64,000 nt of DNA from Lysobacterales bacterium (GCA_017302135.1 JAFLDZ010000002.1:496001-560000), one strand, 5' to 3'; positions 51,754-60,728 are shown, counted from the stretch's first letter. Numbers and translations: made by a program. The notes: generated by a model not told the origin, from the letters alone.

Positions 51754-52233
51754 TCAGATCAAGCGCCAGATCGCGAACGCCATCGTGACTGCGCCTGTTC
51801 CGAGCGACATCGATGCGACCAGAATCGCGCATTCCGACCGCTTGAATTGCCGATGACGGCGTCGGAATTCAGCCTTGGCCACTTCAATGTCATTGCCTTC
51901 TGCGCGCACATAACGACGCATCGCCTGCAAATGCCATGACATGCTGTCGGTCGCGAAGTAGCGATGCGCCAACGCTGCGGCGACACAGCCGCCGAAAGCA
52001 ATCAATGAAAGACCAGCTTCGCACCGCACACTTTGCAGAAGCGCTTCTGCGGTCGTCTGCCCTTCGCCGGGGAAAAGCGCTTTTGACGCGGCGAAGCCGA
52101 TCGCTGTGATACCCAGCAAGCCCAGCCGTAGAAGCTCCCCGGAAAATTCGTTGTATCGCTCGAGCAGCGTCATGTCGTGCTCAAGCGTGTGTTCCGGAAT
52201 ATTGACCAATCCCAAGGTACCGCGCGTTGACAT
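51754..52233 (-). CDS. Inner-membrane protein of unknown function
   Basis: The 159 residues have a short soluble N-terminus (TLLERYNEFSGELL), a hydrophobic helix (LRLGLLGITAIGFAAS), a second (AGLSLIAFGGCVAAALAHRY), a charged helical stretch with many Arg/Glu (EVAKAEFRRRHRQFKRSE) and a last hydrophobic helix (CAILVASMSLGTGAVTMAFA). That gives about three membrane segments with a basic internal helix. GGAGG seven bases upstream supports ATG 52233. I recognise no family. It stands between convergent and same-strand genes with no evident partner. Confidence 0.65.
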   Translation of the reverse strand: MSTRGTLGLVNIPEHTLEHDMTLLERYNEFSGELLRLGLLGITAIGFAASKALFPGEGQTTAEALLQSVRCEAGLSLIAFGGCVAAALAHRYFATDSMSWHLQAMRRYVRAEGNDIEVAKAEFRRRHRQFKRSECAILVASMSLGTGAVTMAFAIWRLI

Positions 52234-52362
52234 CGCACCGCCTCCGGAAACAGGGTCGATTCGCCTCGAGCATTAAGCCCTAGCGGCAGTCATCCTGCGG
52301 CATTGTCCTCGCATCGGCCAGCGTTCCGATGCCTCTGCAACCGAACAGAGACCGATCAGAGC

Positions 52363-53205
52363 CTATCTCACCAGCGCATGTTCGAACGCAGTAAAGATCG
52401 GCGCGCCTGCGGCACTGTCCAGCACGGAAAAGCGCACATGCCCGAAGCGCTCAGTCCAATCGCCATGCTTCAGATGTTGGGCGAACACAGCAGCAACCAT
52501 CGCCGGATCGTTGCGGAAGACGCCGCAGCCCCATGCACCCAGCACCAGTCGGCGATAGCCATGCGCGGCCGCGAGTGCAAGCACACCTTCCGCGCGACCG
52601 ATGAACGTTTCTTCGATCAGCGTCAGCTCATCGGGACGATTGGCAACGATGGCGCCCGCGTTGGGCGCAGCACTGGTGATGAACCCTGCGATACGCGGCG
52701 CATCGAGAAGCGTGCCTTCATCGTCGCGGAATACCGGGCAATCCGGCGACAGAATCATCGCATCCGAATACAGCAACGACGACGACGCACGATGTTGCCG
52801 ATAAAACGCTTCCGCACGCATCAGCGAGGCATAAAGCGCAGAGCACCGTGCCAGCGATTCTTCCTGGGCTTGACTGCCGCCCAGAAAACCCCCGCCGGGG
52901 TTCTTCGCAGAAGCGAAATTCAACACGGCGACCGGAGAGTCGCCCTCCTCCAACAATGCTGCGAGGCCGGCCAGCGTGGTCTCATTGACGACGTCCACCT
53001 TCGCCGCTTGGCCAGCACTGCACTCTCTTCGCTGTTCTTCACGCAGTCGAGCAATATCCTCTGCGGCATACACTCGCGTGCTTTCGAGACATTTCGCGAT
53101 CGGCTCGCCGAGATCGACCCAGGATCCAGTTGCATTTGCATAGCCACGATCCTCGACGATGCGAAGCGTCAGTTCTGCAACGTTCGCGCGATGACTGCGG
53201 CTCAT
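52363..53205 (-). CDS. Bacterial-type poly(ADP-ribose) glycohydrolase-like (TIGR02452/DUF2263 macrodomain) protein
   Basis: The 280 residues contain FASAKNPGGGFLGGSQAQEE: the GGG stretch near residues 104-106 and QEE near 114-116 match the PARG signature GGG-X(6-8)-QEE, where the Glu pair is catalytic. A second conserved block, AAPNAGA, and the late LVLGAWGCGVFRNDP complete the macrodomain. The protein should bind ADP-ribose and remove ADP-ribose chains or units, reversing ADP-ribosylation. The gene begins 34 nt after the stop of the HIT gene, so the two may form an operon. The family identification is strong; the cellular target is unknown. Confidence 0.88.
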   Translation of the reverse strand: MSRSHRANVAELTLRIVEDRGYANATGSWVDLGEPIAKCLESTRVYAAEDIARLREEQRRECSAGQAAKVDVVNETTLAGLAALLEEGDSPVAVLNFASAKNPGGGFLGGSQAQEESLARCSALYASLMRAEAFYRQHRASSSLLYSDAMILSPDCPVFRDDEGTLLDAPRIAGFITSAAPNAGAIVANRPDELTLIEETFIGRAEGVLALAAAHGYRRLVLGAWGCGVFRNDPAMVAAVFAQHLKHGDWTERFGHVRFSVLDSAAGAPIFTAFEHALVR

Positions 53206-53239
53206 CCGACGGATTTCTGATTTCTATAGAATGCCGGAC

Positions 53240-53581
53240 TCACCCGAACCTGCCCAGCGGCGCTCCCGCCAGCAGATGCAGATGGATCTGGAACACCGTC
53301 TGCCCGCCGTGGTCGTTGCAGTTCATCACGATGCGGTAGCCGTCTTCCGCGAAGCCCTGCGCCTTGGCGTAATTCGCAGCAGCGATGGCGAGACGGCCGA
53401 CGATCCCGGCCTGTCCAGGCTGCACGTCGTTGAGGGTGGGAATCGTTATCTTCGGCACGAACAACACGTGCACCGGCGCCTGCGGCGCGATATCGCGAAA
53501 GGCGATGAGATGTTCGTCTTCGTAGACGATATCCGCCGGGATCCGGCGGTCGATGATCTTGTGGAAAATGGTGTCGCTCAT
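53240..53581 (-). CDS. HIT-family (HINT-like) nucleotide phosphoramidase/hydrolase
   Basis: The 113 residues, from ATG 53581 with GGAAA five bases upstream, read MSDTIFHKIIDRRIPADIVY and end in the histidine triad FQIHLHLLAG. HINT proteins hydrolyse AMP-lysine/phosphoramidate or adenylate conjugates. Size and motif are standard. A much longer minus-strand open frame covering the subtilase gene is its upstream shadow. The downstream partner is the PARG-like gene; upstream, the subtilase gene is divergent. Confidence 0.95.
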   Translation of the reverse strand: MSDTIFHKIIDRRIPADIVYEDEHLIAFRDIAPQAPVHVLFVPKITIPTLNDVQPGQAGIVGRLAIAAANYAKAQGFAEDGYRIVMNCNDHGGQTVFQIHLHLLAGAPLGRFG

Positions 53582-53776
53582 CTTGTTTCCGAAATGCAGT
53601 TGGGACACGCGCATCATCGGTCGAGGCCCTGTCCGGTGGCAAGCGCGATGGCGGTCGCAGATCGCGATACCGACGCGGCGCAAGATGCAATCGCCGCGCG
53701 CATCGCGTCGGCGTACCCAGGAAACCTCATCGCCTGCGGCCTCCGCCACAGGCACATCGCAAGGAGATGCACACAG

Positions 53777-55861
53777 ATGAACCCCACATCCATTCCGTTG
53801 GCCCTGTTGGGCCTCGCGTTCGCCGGCTCCTCGCTGGCGGCGCCGCCGCCTGAAACACCCGGCAACCTGCGCTTCGTTCCCTTCGAAGTGATCGTGAAAT
53901 TCAAACCGGGCGCACAGCTTTCCAGCGCAAAAGCGCAGATGCCGGATGTCGCGCTCGGCGCGCCGTCTTCGCGTATCCATCTCGCCAGACTCGCCGTTGC
54001 GACCCCGCGCCTGTATCGACCTGAAGAAAAGAAGGCCGAGACCCTCGCGCTGCTGGATCGCCTTCGCCGCCGCAGCGATGTCGAATACGCACAGTTGAAC
54101 TATATGTTCGACCTGTCGTTCGTCCCGACCGATCCGCTGTACGCACAGCAATGGCATTACCCGCCGATCGGAATGCCCGCCGCGTGGGACATCACCCGCG
54201 GCAGCAACGCGGTCAGGATCGCGATCCTGGATACCGGGCGCACCACGCATCCGGATCTCGTCGGCCGGTGGTCGCCACTGGAATTCAACGCAGCGGCCCC
54301 CGGCACCGCCGCGACCGATCTGGGCACATGGCGACACGGCACGCATGTCGCCGGCATCGCCGGTGCGGCGACCGGCAACGGCGTCGGCGGCACCGGCGTC
54401 TGCCCGGGCTGCCAACTGCTCAACGTGAAGATCAGCGACAACGCTGGCGGCATCACCATCGAACGCATCGTCAGCGGCATCCACTGGGCCGTCGACAATG
54501 GCGCGCGCGTGATCAACATGAGCCTGGAAGCCGGCAGCCCCTGCACGCAGGCGAACTTTCCCGCGCTGCGCGACGCCATCGATCGCGCCGTGAACAACAG
54601 CGTGAGCGTGGTCGCGGCCGCCGGAAATGGCGCAGTGAATGTCGACAACGTGACCCCCGCCTCGTGCCCAGGCGTGATTTCGGTGGCGGCGACCGATCGC
54701 AACAACGCCCTCGCGCCGTACAGCAGCCGCGGCGTCAACGTCGGCGTCACCGCACCGGGCGGCGGCGGCGTCCACACGTCGCCCTTCAGCGCCTACGGAC
54801 AAGGCATCGCCTGCCCTGCGGACACGAACAGCTTCTTCTATCCGTTCACCGAGGGTGCGCTGTCGGCCTGGACTACATCGGCCGCAAGCGGCAATGTCCA
54901 TTGCCATCGCTTCCTCTCCGGCACATCGATGGCGACCCCGCATGTGGCCGGCGCGATCGGGCTGATGCTCTCCACCAACACCAATCTGCGTCCCGACCAG
55001 GTCCGCGCGCTGCTGCGCGCCACCACCACCGCGCTTCCCGCCTGCGGCACCAACTGCGGTCCCGGCCTGCTGCACGTCCAGCGCGCGGTGAGCGCCGGGC
55101 GCATGACCACCACCGGTCCCTGCAGCGCGAATCCGGTCGCCGGCAGCGCATGCAAGATCGACGGCATCGCCCAATACCGCAATGCCTCGGGCGCACTCGT
55201 CGAGTCGGTGTATGCCTACGGGCAGATCTGGCAGTTCAACGCGAGCGGCACCCAGATCGGCGTGACCCGCAATCTGCGCGGCATACCGCGTTACGCCAGT
55301 GGCCCCTGCGCCTACGCGCCTGCAGGACAGCCGTGCGAGATCGAATCGATCGTGACGATGGAGCATCCCGGCATCGGCTACGTCGAATCGGTCTCCGCCT
55401 ACGGACGCGGCTGGAATTTCGATATCAACGGCAGTCCATGGCCGGCGAACAACTTCCTGCTCTCCAGCATCGCGCGCTACGCCGCCGGGCCCTGCGCCTA
55501 CGCCGGTTCATCGACCTCGTGCAAATTCGATACGCGCACGATTGTCCACGCGCCGGAATGGGGGCTCGATGGCCTGTTCGAGTCCATCACCGCCTACGGC
55601 CGTTACTGGATCTTCGACGGCGGCGGCAGGATGATCGAAAGCAACCCGCTGCTCAACGTGACGCGCTACGCCACTGGCCCATGCGCCTATCGACCGGCCG
55701 GGACGACCTGCAAGTTCGACAGCCTCGACCTGCAGCGCATTCCGGGCGGCGGCATCTCCGAAACCATCACTGCTTACGGGCGTTATTTCGAGTGGGACAG
55801 CAACGGCAATCCCACGGTCAACCACGGCAAACTGTTGACCACGATCACCCGCATGCGTTGA
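53777..55861 (+). CDS. Exported S8 subtilisin-like serine protease with four C-terminal Cys-containing repeats
   Basis: The start ATG 53777 (AAGGAG about ten bases upstream) begins a signal peptide (LALLGLAFAGSSLAA). A propeptide (about 30-115, VPFEVIVKFKPGAQ) precedes the S8 domain with Asp152 (ILDTGRTTHPDL), His187 (HGTHVAGIAG) and Ser384 (SGTSMATPHVAG), so the triad is intact. Residues about 446-694 form four repeats of about 60 residues, each with GPC.Y..., a second Cys (CKFDS/CEIES), then ES(V/I)(S/T)AYGR..W.FD..G. I recognise no named domain in these repeats; each Cys pair is a possible disulfide. The proteins of this family in Lysobacter are secreted digestive proteases. A larger upstream extension of the frame is not real. 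Confidence 0.93.
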   Translation: MNPTSIPLALLGLAFAGSSLAAPPPETPGNLRFVPFEVIVKFKPGAQLSSAKAQMPDVALGAPSSRIHLARLAVATPRLYRPEEKKAETLALLDRLRRRSDVEYAQLNYMFDLSFVPTDPLYAQQWHYPPIGMPAAWDITRGSNAVRIAILDTGRTTHPDLVGRWSPLEFNAAAPGTAATDLGTWRHGTHVAGIAGAATGNGVGGTGVCPGCQLLNVKISDNAGGITIERIVSGIHWAVDNGARVINMSLEAGSPCTQANFPALRDAIDRAVNNSVSVVAAAGNGAVNVDNVTPASCPGVISVAATDRNNALAPYSSRGVNVGVTAPGGGGVHTSPFSAYGQGIACPADTNSFFYPFTEGALSAWTTSAASGNVHCHRFLSGTSMATPHVAGAIGLMLSTNTNLRPDQVRALLRATTTALPACGTNCGPGLLHVQRAVSAGRMTTTGPCSANPVAGSACKIDGIAQYRNASGALVESVYAYGQIWQFNASGTQIGVTRNLRGIPRYASGPCAYAPAGQPCEIESIVTMEHPGIGYVESVSAYGRGWNFDINGSPWPANNFLLSSIARYAAGPCAYAGSSTSCKFDTRTIVHAPEWGLDGLFESITAYGRYWIFDGGGRMIESNPLLNVTRYATGPCAYRPAGTTCKFDSLDLQRIPGGGISETITAYGRYFEWDSNGNPTVNHGKLLTTITRMR

Positions 55862-55870
55862 GCCGCCATC

Positions 55871-55899
55871 GCGCCCGGGCGGCATCTCCGCCCGGGCGC
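55871..55899. terminator. Bidirectional terminator between subtilase and recR
   Basis: A perfect 12-bp stem (GCGCCCGGGCGG and its complement, CATCT loop) lies 9 nt after the protease stop and 39 nt beyond the recR stop on the other strand. There is no T run, but two convergent genes make termination its likely role. Confidence 0.75.
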
Positions 55900-55937
55900 T
55901 TCGATCCTCAGATCGGCATGCTTCAGGTCGGAATGCT

Positions 55938-56537
55938 TCAGACAGGCATTTCGCTGCGCGTACCGAACGCATGCGACAGCGTGCCGCGATCGACGTATTC
56001 GAGTTCGCCGCCCAGCGGCACGCCGTGCGCGAGCCGGGTCGGTTTGACGTTGTGTTGGCGTGCGAGTTGCGCCAGATAGTGCGCCGTGGCTTCGCCTTCG
56101 ACCGTCGGATTGGTCGCGATCACCAGTTCCTGCACCTCGCCTTCCGCAAAGCGCGCGGAAAGCATTTCGAGTCCAAGCTCACGCGGGCCGATACCGTCCA
56201 GCGGACTCAGTCGACCCTGCAGGACGAAATACAGGCCCCGGTAACCGGTGGCCTGCTCGATCACGAGACGATCCGCCGGCGATTCCACTGCGCAGAGCAG
56301 ATGTACATCGCGGGACGCGTTGGCGCAGGTCGTGCAGAGTTCGCTTTCGCTGAAATCGCGGCAGCGCGTGCAGTGCCCGATGCGATCGACCGCCGCCGCC
56401 AGTGCGTCTGACAGCCGCTGACCACCATCGCGATCGCGCTCCAGCACGTGGTAAGCCATCCGCTGCGCGGTTTTCTGGCCGACCCCGGGCAGGATACGGA
56501 AGGCTTCGATCAGCTGTTCGAGGAGGGAGACTGTCAT
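55938..56537 (-). CDS. recR: Recombination protein RecR
   Basis: The 199 residues show the helix-hairpin-helix [13 protein letters not shown], a four-Cys zinc finger (CTRC...CTTC) and a Toprim domain ([24 protein letters not shown]), with C-terminal Walker-B-like residues. RecR works with RecF/RecO to load RecA at gaps. It is the last gene of the dnaX-ybaB-recR operon, in the common order. Confidence 0.98.
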   Translation of the reverse strand: MTVSLLEQLIEAFRILPGVGQKTAQRMAYHVLERDRDGGQRLSDALAAAVDRIGHCTRCRDFSESELCTTCANASRDVHLLCAVESPADRLVIEQATGYRGLYFVLQGRLSPLDGIGPRELGLEMLSARFAEGEVQELVIATNPTVEGEATAHYLAQLARQHNVKPTRLAHGVPLGGELEYVDRGTLSHAFGTRSEMPV

Positions 56538-56545
56538 CTTTGCAT

Positions 56546-56643
56546 CGTCATTCCCGCGAAAGCGGGAACCCGGTGACTTTCAATCGGAATTCTCAACGGA
56601 TCAAGCAAAAGACGCTGGGTTCCCGCTTTCCCGGGAATGACGG
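56546..56643. repeat. Inverted palindromic repeat pair between recR and ybaB
   Basis: CGTCATTCCCGCGAAAGCGG on the left and its inverted match (GTTCCCGCTTTCCCGGGAATGACG type) on the right flank about 45 bp. This ATTCCC-n-GGGAAT family is a widespread proteobacterial intergenic repeat. It lies between ybaB and recR within the operon and can fold into nested hairpins in the mRNA. Confidence 0.8.
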
Positions 56644-56651
56644 GTATCAAA

Positions 56652-56978
56652 TCAGAACATCCCCGGAATCTTCATCCCCGGCGGAATGGGCATGCCTGCC
56701 GTCGCGCCGGACATTTTCGCCTGCGATTCGGCATTGACCTTGTTCACGGCGTCGTTGATCGCAGCCACGACCAGATCCTCGGTCATTTCCGCATCGGACA
56801 GGACGCTGGGATCGATCTTCACGCTGCGGCATTCCATGCGGCCCGTCAGCGTCACGCTGACCATACCGCCGCCAGCGCTGCCGGTGACTTCGAGTTTGGC
56901 GAGTTCTTCCTGGGCGCGCTGCATGTTTTCCTGCATCTTCTGCGCCTGTTGCATCAGTTGGGCGATATTTCCACGCAT
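56652..56978 (-). CDS. ybaB: YbaB/EbfC family nucleoid-associated protein
   Basis: The 108 residues begin [20 protein letters not shown], a long amphipathic helix, then [19 protein letters not shown] and a Met/Pro-rich tail. YbaB is a small DNA-binding dimer, nearly always between dnaX and recR as here. It starts 18 nt after the dnaX stop. Confidence 0.97.
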   Translation of the reverse strand: MRGNIAQLMQQAQKMQENMQRAQEELAKLEVTGSAGGGMVSVTLTGRMECRSVKIDPSVLSDAEMTEDLVVAAINDAVNKVNAESQAKMSGATAGMPIPPGMKIPGMF

Positions 56979-56996
56979 GGGTAGGGTCTCTCGGGT

Positions 56997-58730
56997 TCAG
57001 TCTTCGAATGGACGGATGGAATCGGGGACGAGTTTCGCACCCTGCTGGCTCATCAGCCGCTGCACGTCGGGATGGGCCATGAACTGTTCTTCGGCAGCGG
57101 TCTGCTTCGCATCGCGCTGACGTTCGACGCGCTGATGCAGGGTTTCGGCATTGGCCGGCTTGGCGCTGTCGAATCTCAGTTGAACAACGCCGCCAAGCTG
57201 CGCACTGATCGTTTCGCTCAGCGCCTTGACCAGCGACGGGCTGCGCAGGTGATCGTCGTGGGCAGACAGCGACAAGCGCAGCACGCCATCGGCGTAACCG
57301 GTGAATGCCGCGTGCGCGGCGAGCTCGCGTGCCGGTCCGCGCAGACCGCTGTTGGCGAGCAGGTCGAGCCAACGGTCGTTGTCGATCTCGACCACTGGCG
57401 GCGCAACCGACATCGTCTGCACAGTAGGCTCGGCGGCAGCCTGTACCGGTCGTGCCGGCGGCGGGTCGAAGGCTGCCGGGGGCGGTGTCCGTACCGGAGC
57501 CTTGGGTGCTTGGATTTTAGGTGCTTCGATTGTTGCGGCTGTTGGACGTTGGGCGGATGCATCAAGCGCCGCGCGGGCCGCTTCGGGGCCACGGGCGGTT
57601 GTCGCGGCCGGTGCGCCGACGGTCGTCGCACCGGCTTCGGCCGGACGAAACGCGAGCATCCGCAGTGCGGTCATCTCGAATCCACCGCGCGGGCTGGGCG
57701 CCAACCCCAGGTCGCGCCGACCGTGCAGCGCCATCTGGTACCACAGTTGCACGACTTCCGGTCGCAGCTTGGCCGCAAGTGCGTCGACGTCGACACCATC
57801 GGTTTCGATTTCCGCCGAAGGCACCAGTTGCCGCACCTGCACCCTGTGCAGGGCTTCGGCCATGGCATCGATCACCCCGGCCCAATCGGGAGAAAAATCG
57901 GCCAGGGCCGAGATCTCGGCCAAAAGACTTTCGCCCTCGCCAGCGGCCAAGGCGTTCAGCACCGCGCCGACGCGCATCCGGTCGACCGTACCCAGCATCG
58001 TCGCAACGCCCGCATCGGTGAGCGAGGCGCCGCCGCTGCTTGCGCCGGTGTATGCGATGGCCTGATCGAGCAGCGACAGACCATCGCGCAGACTGCCGTC
58101 GGCGGCCTTGGACAACTGGCGAATCGCCCCGGCTTCGGCCGGGATGCCCTCGGCTTCCAGTATTTTCGCGATCTGCCCTTGGATCTGGGGCTCTTCCAGC
58201 CGCTTCAGATTGAACTGCAGGCAGCGCGACAGCACCGTCACCGGCAGTTTCTGCGGGTCGGTGGTCGCCAGCAGGAATTTCACGTGCCCAGGGGGCTCTT
58301 CCAGCGTCTTCAGCAGCGCATTGAAGGCCGACTTCGACAGCATGTGCACTTCGTCGATCAGATAGACCTTCACCCGCCCGCGCGACGGCATGTACTGCGC
58401 GTTGTCGATCACCTCGCGGACGTCGTCGACGCCGGTGTTGCTGGCGGCATCGATTTCGAGCAGATCGATGAACCGGCCGGCATCGATATCACGGCAGGAA
58501 TTGCACTCGCCGCAGGGCTCCGCCGACGTGCCGCGCTCGCAGTTCAGCGATTTCGCGAAGATCCGGGCGATCGTGGTCTTGCCCACCCCGCGTGTACCGG
58601 TGAACAGGAAAGCGTGGTGCACGCGGCCGGTATCGAGCGCATTGGTGAGCGCGCGGACGACGTGCTCCTGCCCGACCAGTTCGGCGAAGCGTTTGGGGCG
58701 CCACTTGCGGGCGAGAACGAGATAGGACAT
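56997..58730 (-). CDS. dnaX: DNA polymerase III subunits gamma/tau
   Basis: The chosen start ATG 58730 gives MSYLVLARKWRPKRF, the usual N-terminus; an upstream ATG adds an unrelated 20 residues. The 577 residues contain Walker A GTRGVGKTT, the zinc module C-x8-C-x2-C-x2-C (CERGTSAEPCGECNSC), Walker B LIDEVHML and sensor ARSRCLQF-like LSRCLQF. A Pro/Ala-rich linker leads to the tau C-terminal domain that binds the polymerase. I saw no A-AAA-AAG slippery site, so gamma formation by frameshift is not supported. First gene of the dnaX-ybaB-recR operon. Confidence 0.97.
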   Translation of the reverse strand: MSYLVLARKWRPKRFAELVGQEHVVRALTNALDTGRVHHAFLFTGTRGVGKTTIARIFAKSLNCERGTSAEPCGECNSCRDIDAGRFIDLLEIDAASNTGVDDVREVIDNAQYMPSRGRVKVYLIDEVHMLSKSAFNALLKTLEEPPGHVKFLLATTDPQKLPVTVLSRCLQFNLKRLEEPQIQGQIAKILEAEGIPAEAGAIRQLSKAADGSLRDGLSLLDQAIAYTGASSGGASLTDAGVATMLGTVDRMRVGAVLNALAAGEGESLLAEISALADFSPDWAGVIDAMAEALHRVQVRQLVPSAEIETDGVDVDALAAKLRPEVVQLWYQMALHGRRDLGLAPSPRGGFEMTALRMLAFRPAEAGATTVGAPAATTARGPEAARAALDASAQRPTAATIEAPKIQAPKAPVRTPPPAAFDPPPARPVQAAAEPTVQTMSVAPPVVEIDNDRWLDLLANSGLRGPARELAAHAAFTGYADGVLRLSLSAHDDHLRSPSLVKALSETISAQLGGVVQLRFDSAKPANAETLHQRVERQRDAKQTAAEEQFMAHPDVQRLMSQQGAKLVPDSIRPFED

Positions 58731-58855
58731 CCGCACATTCTGCCACGCGCGGCGGTTCGGTCGACGCCAGTGGAACGCTTCCTTGTCCAAGGGCCGCAGG
58801 CCGGCTAGAATCGGCGGTCCTGAACACGGCCGGATGCCGGGATCGGGATAGAGAC

Positions 58856-58948
58856 GGAGAGGTGTCCGAGTGGTTGAAGGAGCACGCCTGGAAAGTGTGT
58901 AAGCGTCTAAACCGCGCTTCGGGGGTTCGAATCCCCCTCTCTCCGCCA
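58856..58948 (+). tRNA. tRNA-Ser (anticodon GGA)
   Basis: A 93-nt sequence with acceptor GGAGAGG pairing TCTCTCC (one G-U), D-arm GTCCGAGTGGTTGAAGGAGC, anticodon loop CTGGAAA with GGA at 58890-58892, a long variable arm and T-arm GGGGGTTCGAATCCCCC, ending in encoded GCCA. The long variable arm is diagnostic of class II tRNA-Ser. tRNA-Ser 3' ends are common integration sites for islands, and accessory genes follow here. Confidence 0.98.
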
Positions 58949-58961
58949 GAACCGTGAAACA

Positions 58962-58994
58962 AGCCCTTGATTAGTCAAGGGCTTTTTCTTTTTT
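58962..58994 (+). terminator. Intrinsic terminator of tRNA-Ser
   Basis: Stem AGCCCTTGA / TCAAGGGCT with TTAG loop followed by TTTTTCTTTTTT, 13 nt past the tRNA 3' end. Strong classical terminator. Confidence 0.95.
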
Positions 58995-59272
58995 ATGTTT
59001 CTGGTATGCCATTTGGTATGCCACGAGGCGTTGGCTAGGGTTCGGTGTCGTTGGGCTTGGTTGTGATTGGACAGGCATACGGCAGTTGGCGGCAGGTCCC
59101 AACTGGACCTATCCGCTGTTGGACCGGCCTATTGGGCGCGTGGTCATGGCCCTGCTCGATTCAGGTCTCCAAAGGCTCGCGTGACGGAACTCTGGCGAGC
59201 TACATATTCCAGCGATAAATATCAGTCCTAGTCTGCCGGACACCGCAAGCTGTGCCCCCGCCAAGAATGAGG
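58995..59272. other. Non-coding junction downstream of tRNA-Ser with a TGGTATGCC direct repeat
   Basis: TGGTATGCC occurs twice (59002-59010 and 59014-59022). The rest holds no open frame with recognisable features. Repeats like this directly after a tRNA are often left at integration junctions, but I see no integrase gene in the window. Confidence 0.5.
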
Positions 59273-60598
59273 CTAGCCGTTTATTAATGCGCTCGTGTGC
59301 CTTTCGGTCAGCACAGGGGCAAATCCCCCGCCCGGGGTTCGAAAGTTAGTGGTCTGTCCCTGGTACATCCGCGCCGCATATAGAAGCACTTCGCCACGAT
59401 AGGCGTAACACCGGATGTCGACCTTTAGCGGGTCCGAGCCTGGATTCACATGGCGCTCGCTGGGCGCCACGATCTTCTGGGCCACATAGTTGCCACGGGC
59501 AATCTCATCCCATACCCGACGCGTCAGCTTGTCGCCGCGATAACTGGCCTTGCTGCCAAAGCCGGCCGCAGGTTTGAAGAACAGGTGGCGGCGATCGGCC
59601 CACATTGACTCGCGATTCTCTGGTGTCACCAAACCAGTCGCAGGAACAGCGGCAATCAGGGTATCGATCGATAGCTGGCTTGCGCCTGAGTCCTGCAGAA
59701 AATCCGGGTCGCCCAGCACGCTGAGGTTTCGTTTGTCCGCATATAACGCGTGGGCGCGGGGATGTGGGCTCATCATGACTTCTCCCGCCAGATAGGCTGC
59801 CCGCAAAGCTTCATGGGCAGGTTCCTGGAGCGCAAAATCCGTCAACCGGGTATAGACATAGTCCACCGCCCTCTCACCTAGCCACAATCGGTTCTGCTTG
59901 TGGACCAGTTCCTCCGGACCGCAGATCTCGGCGCGGTAGCCGTGCCGCCGCAGGAGGTCCCGAAAGAGCACGAATTCCGGGTAAAGGTACTGTTGCCTCG
60001 GCGCCTCATCAACGATTGCCACAAATGCCAGCGGTGCAGGACCGCGCTGGAGATGCCACTCTGTCAGCATCGCCTCAAGGACGGCCTCCTCCACGTGCTC
60101 TGCGTCAGTCGGTGCCATAGTCAGTTCGGGCATGCAGTTTCGTTGAGCCTGACCGAGAAGTGCGTTTAGCAACACGCCACCTGGGTTGGTGTTGATCTCG
60201 ATCAGCCGTGGTCCGTTCGGCGTCAGATGAAAGTCCAACCCGAGCAACCCTCCCGGCGATCCCGGATCGAAGTTCGCGATTTCAGGCGCCCATGACATGA
60301 CGGCCGATTGGTAGGCCGGCGAGGCAGTCACCAATTCGATGGCCGTCACCACCCGCGCCACCTGTTCGATGTGGCGGCGCGAGACATAGAAAGGCAGCGC
60401 CGAGAACAAGTGGGGGTGGGATTTGGCTAATGCTTCAGGCAGTCCGTGAGTGCCCATAACTGTCTCGAGTTCGGCATGCAGAGCTTTCTGGTCGACGGCG
60501 AGGCAGAAGCATTCTCGATTCAAAGCCTCTACAGATGAGGTGGACGCACAGGCGCTAGCACACACATCTGACCCGATAGGCGGTGGAAACCCGTTCAT
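59273..60598 (-). CDS. ATP-grasp-like ligase of unknown substrate
   Basis: The 441 residues from ATG 60598 (a TTG at 60649 is possible) contain two parts seen in ATP-grasp proteins. One is an early block, GLLGLDFHLTPNGPRLIEINT, followed by NPGG. The other is a later block with HLFFKPAAGFGSKASYRGD, NYVAQKIVAPSE and VDIRCYAYRGEVLLYAARMY, the type that holds ATP and metal. The order suggests a circularly arranged or atypical member. ATP-grasp enzymes usually join a carboxylate to an amine through an acyl-phosphate. There is no partner gene next to it; upstream, on the other strand, is a metal-efflux operon. Base composition is visibly lower in GC than the flanking core genes, fitting recent acquisition. 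Substrate cannot be named. Confidence 0.65.
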   Translation of the reverse strand: MNGFPPPIGSDVCASACASTSSVEALNRECFCLAVDQKALHAELETVMGTHGLPEALAKSHPHLFSALPFYVSRRHIEQVARVVTAIELVTASPAYQSAVMSWAPEIANFDPGSPGGLLGLDFHLTPNGPRLIEINTNPGGVLLNALLGQAQRNCMPELTMAPTDAEHVEEAVLEAMLTEWHLQRGPAPLAFVAIVDEAPRQQYLYPEFVLFRDLLRRHGYRAEICGPEELVHKQNRLWLGERAVDYVYTRLTDFALQEPAHEALRAAYLAGEVMMSPHPRAHALYADKRNLSVLGDPDFLQDSGASQLSIDTLIAAVPATGLVTPENRESMWADRRHLFFKPAAGFGSKASYRGDKLTRRVWDEIARGNYVAQKIVAPSERHVNPGSDPLKVDIRCYAYRGEVLLYAARMYQGQTTNFRTPGGGFAPVLTERHTSALING

Positions 60599-60676
60599 GA
60601 AATATGGCAATCCTCGAAAATCAAAGATCACTTTACCTCTGCGCTTCAAACCTGGACGCGGCTCCAGGCTGGTGAA

Positions 60677-60692
60677 CTTGATTTAAGTCAAG
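60677..60692. promoter_or_regulatory. Inverted repeat CTTGA-N6-TCAAG upstream of the metal-efflux operon
   Basis: Perfect 5-bp arms in the AT-rich gap between divergent genes, about 40 bp before the first efflux-operon ATG. It could be an operator for a metal-responsive regulator or simply part of a promoter; it is short and may be chance. Confidence 0.35.
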
Positions 60693-60728
60693 AAACTATT
60701 CATCCAGGGGTGTAGTCTCCGGCTCACC

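Noticed and set aside
56997..58730. dnaX programmed frameshift site
   Set aside because: No A-AAA-AAG heptamer seen in the reading frame; gamma production by frameshift is not supported.
58951..59272. Intact integrase or attachment site pair after tRNA-Ser
   Set aside because: No tyrosine-recombinase frame and no second copy of the tRNA 3' end within the window.
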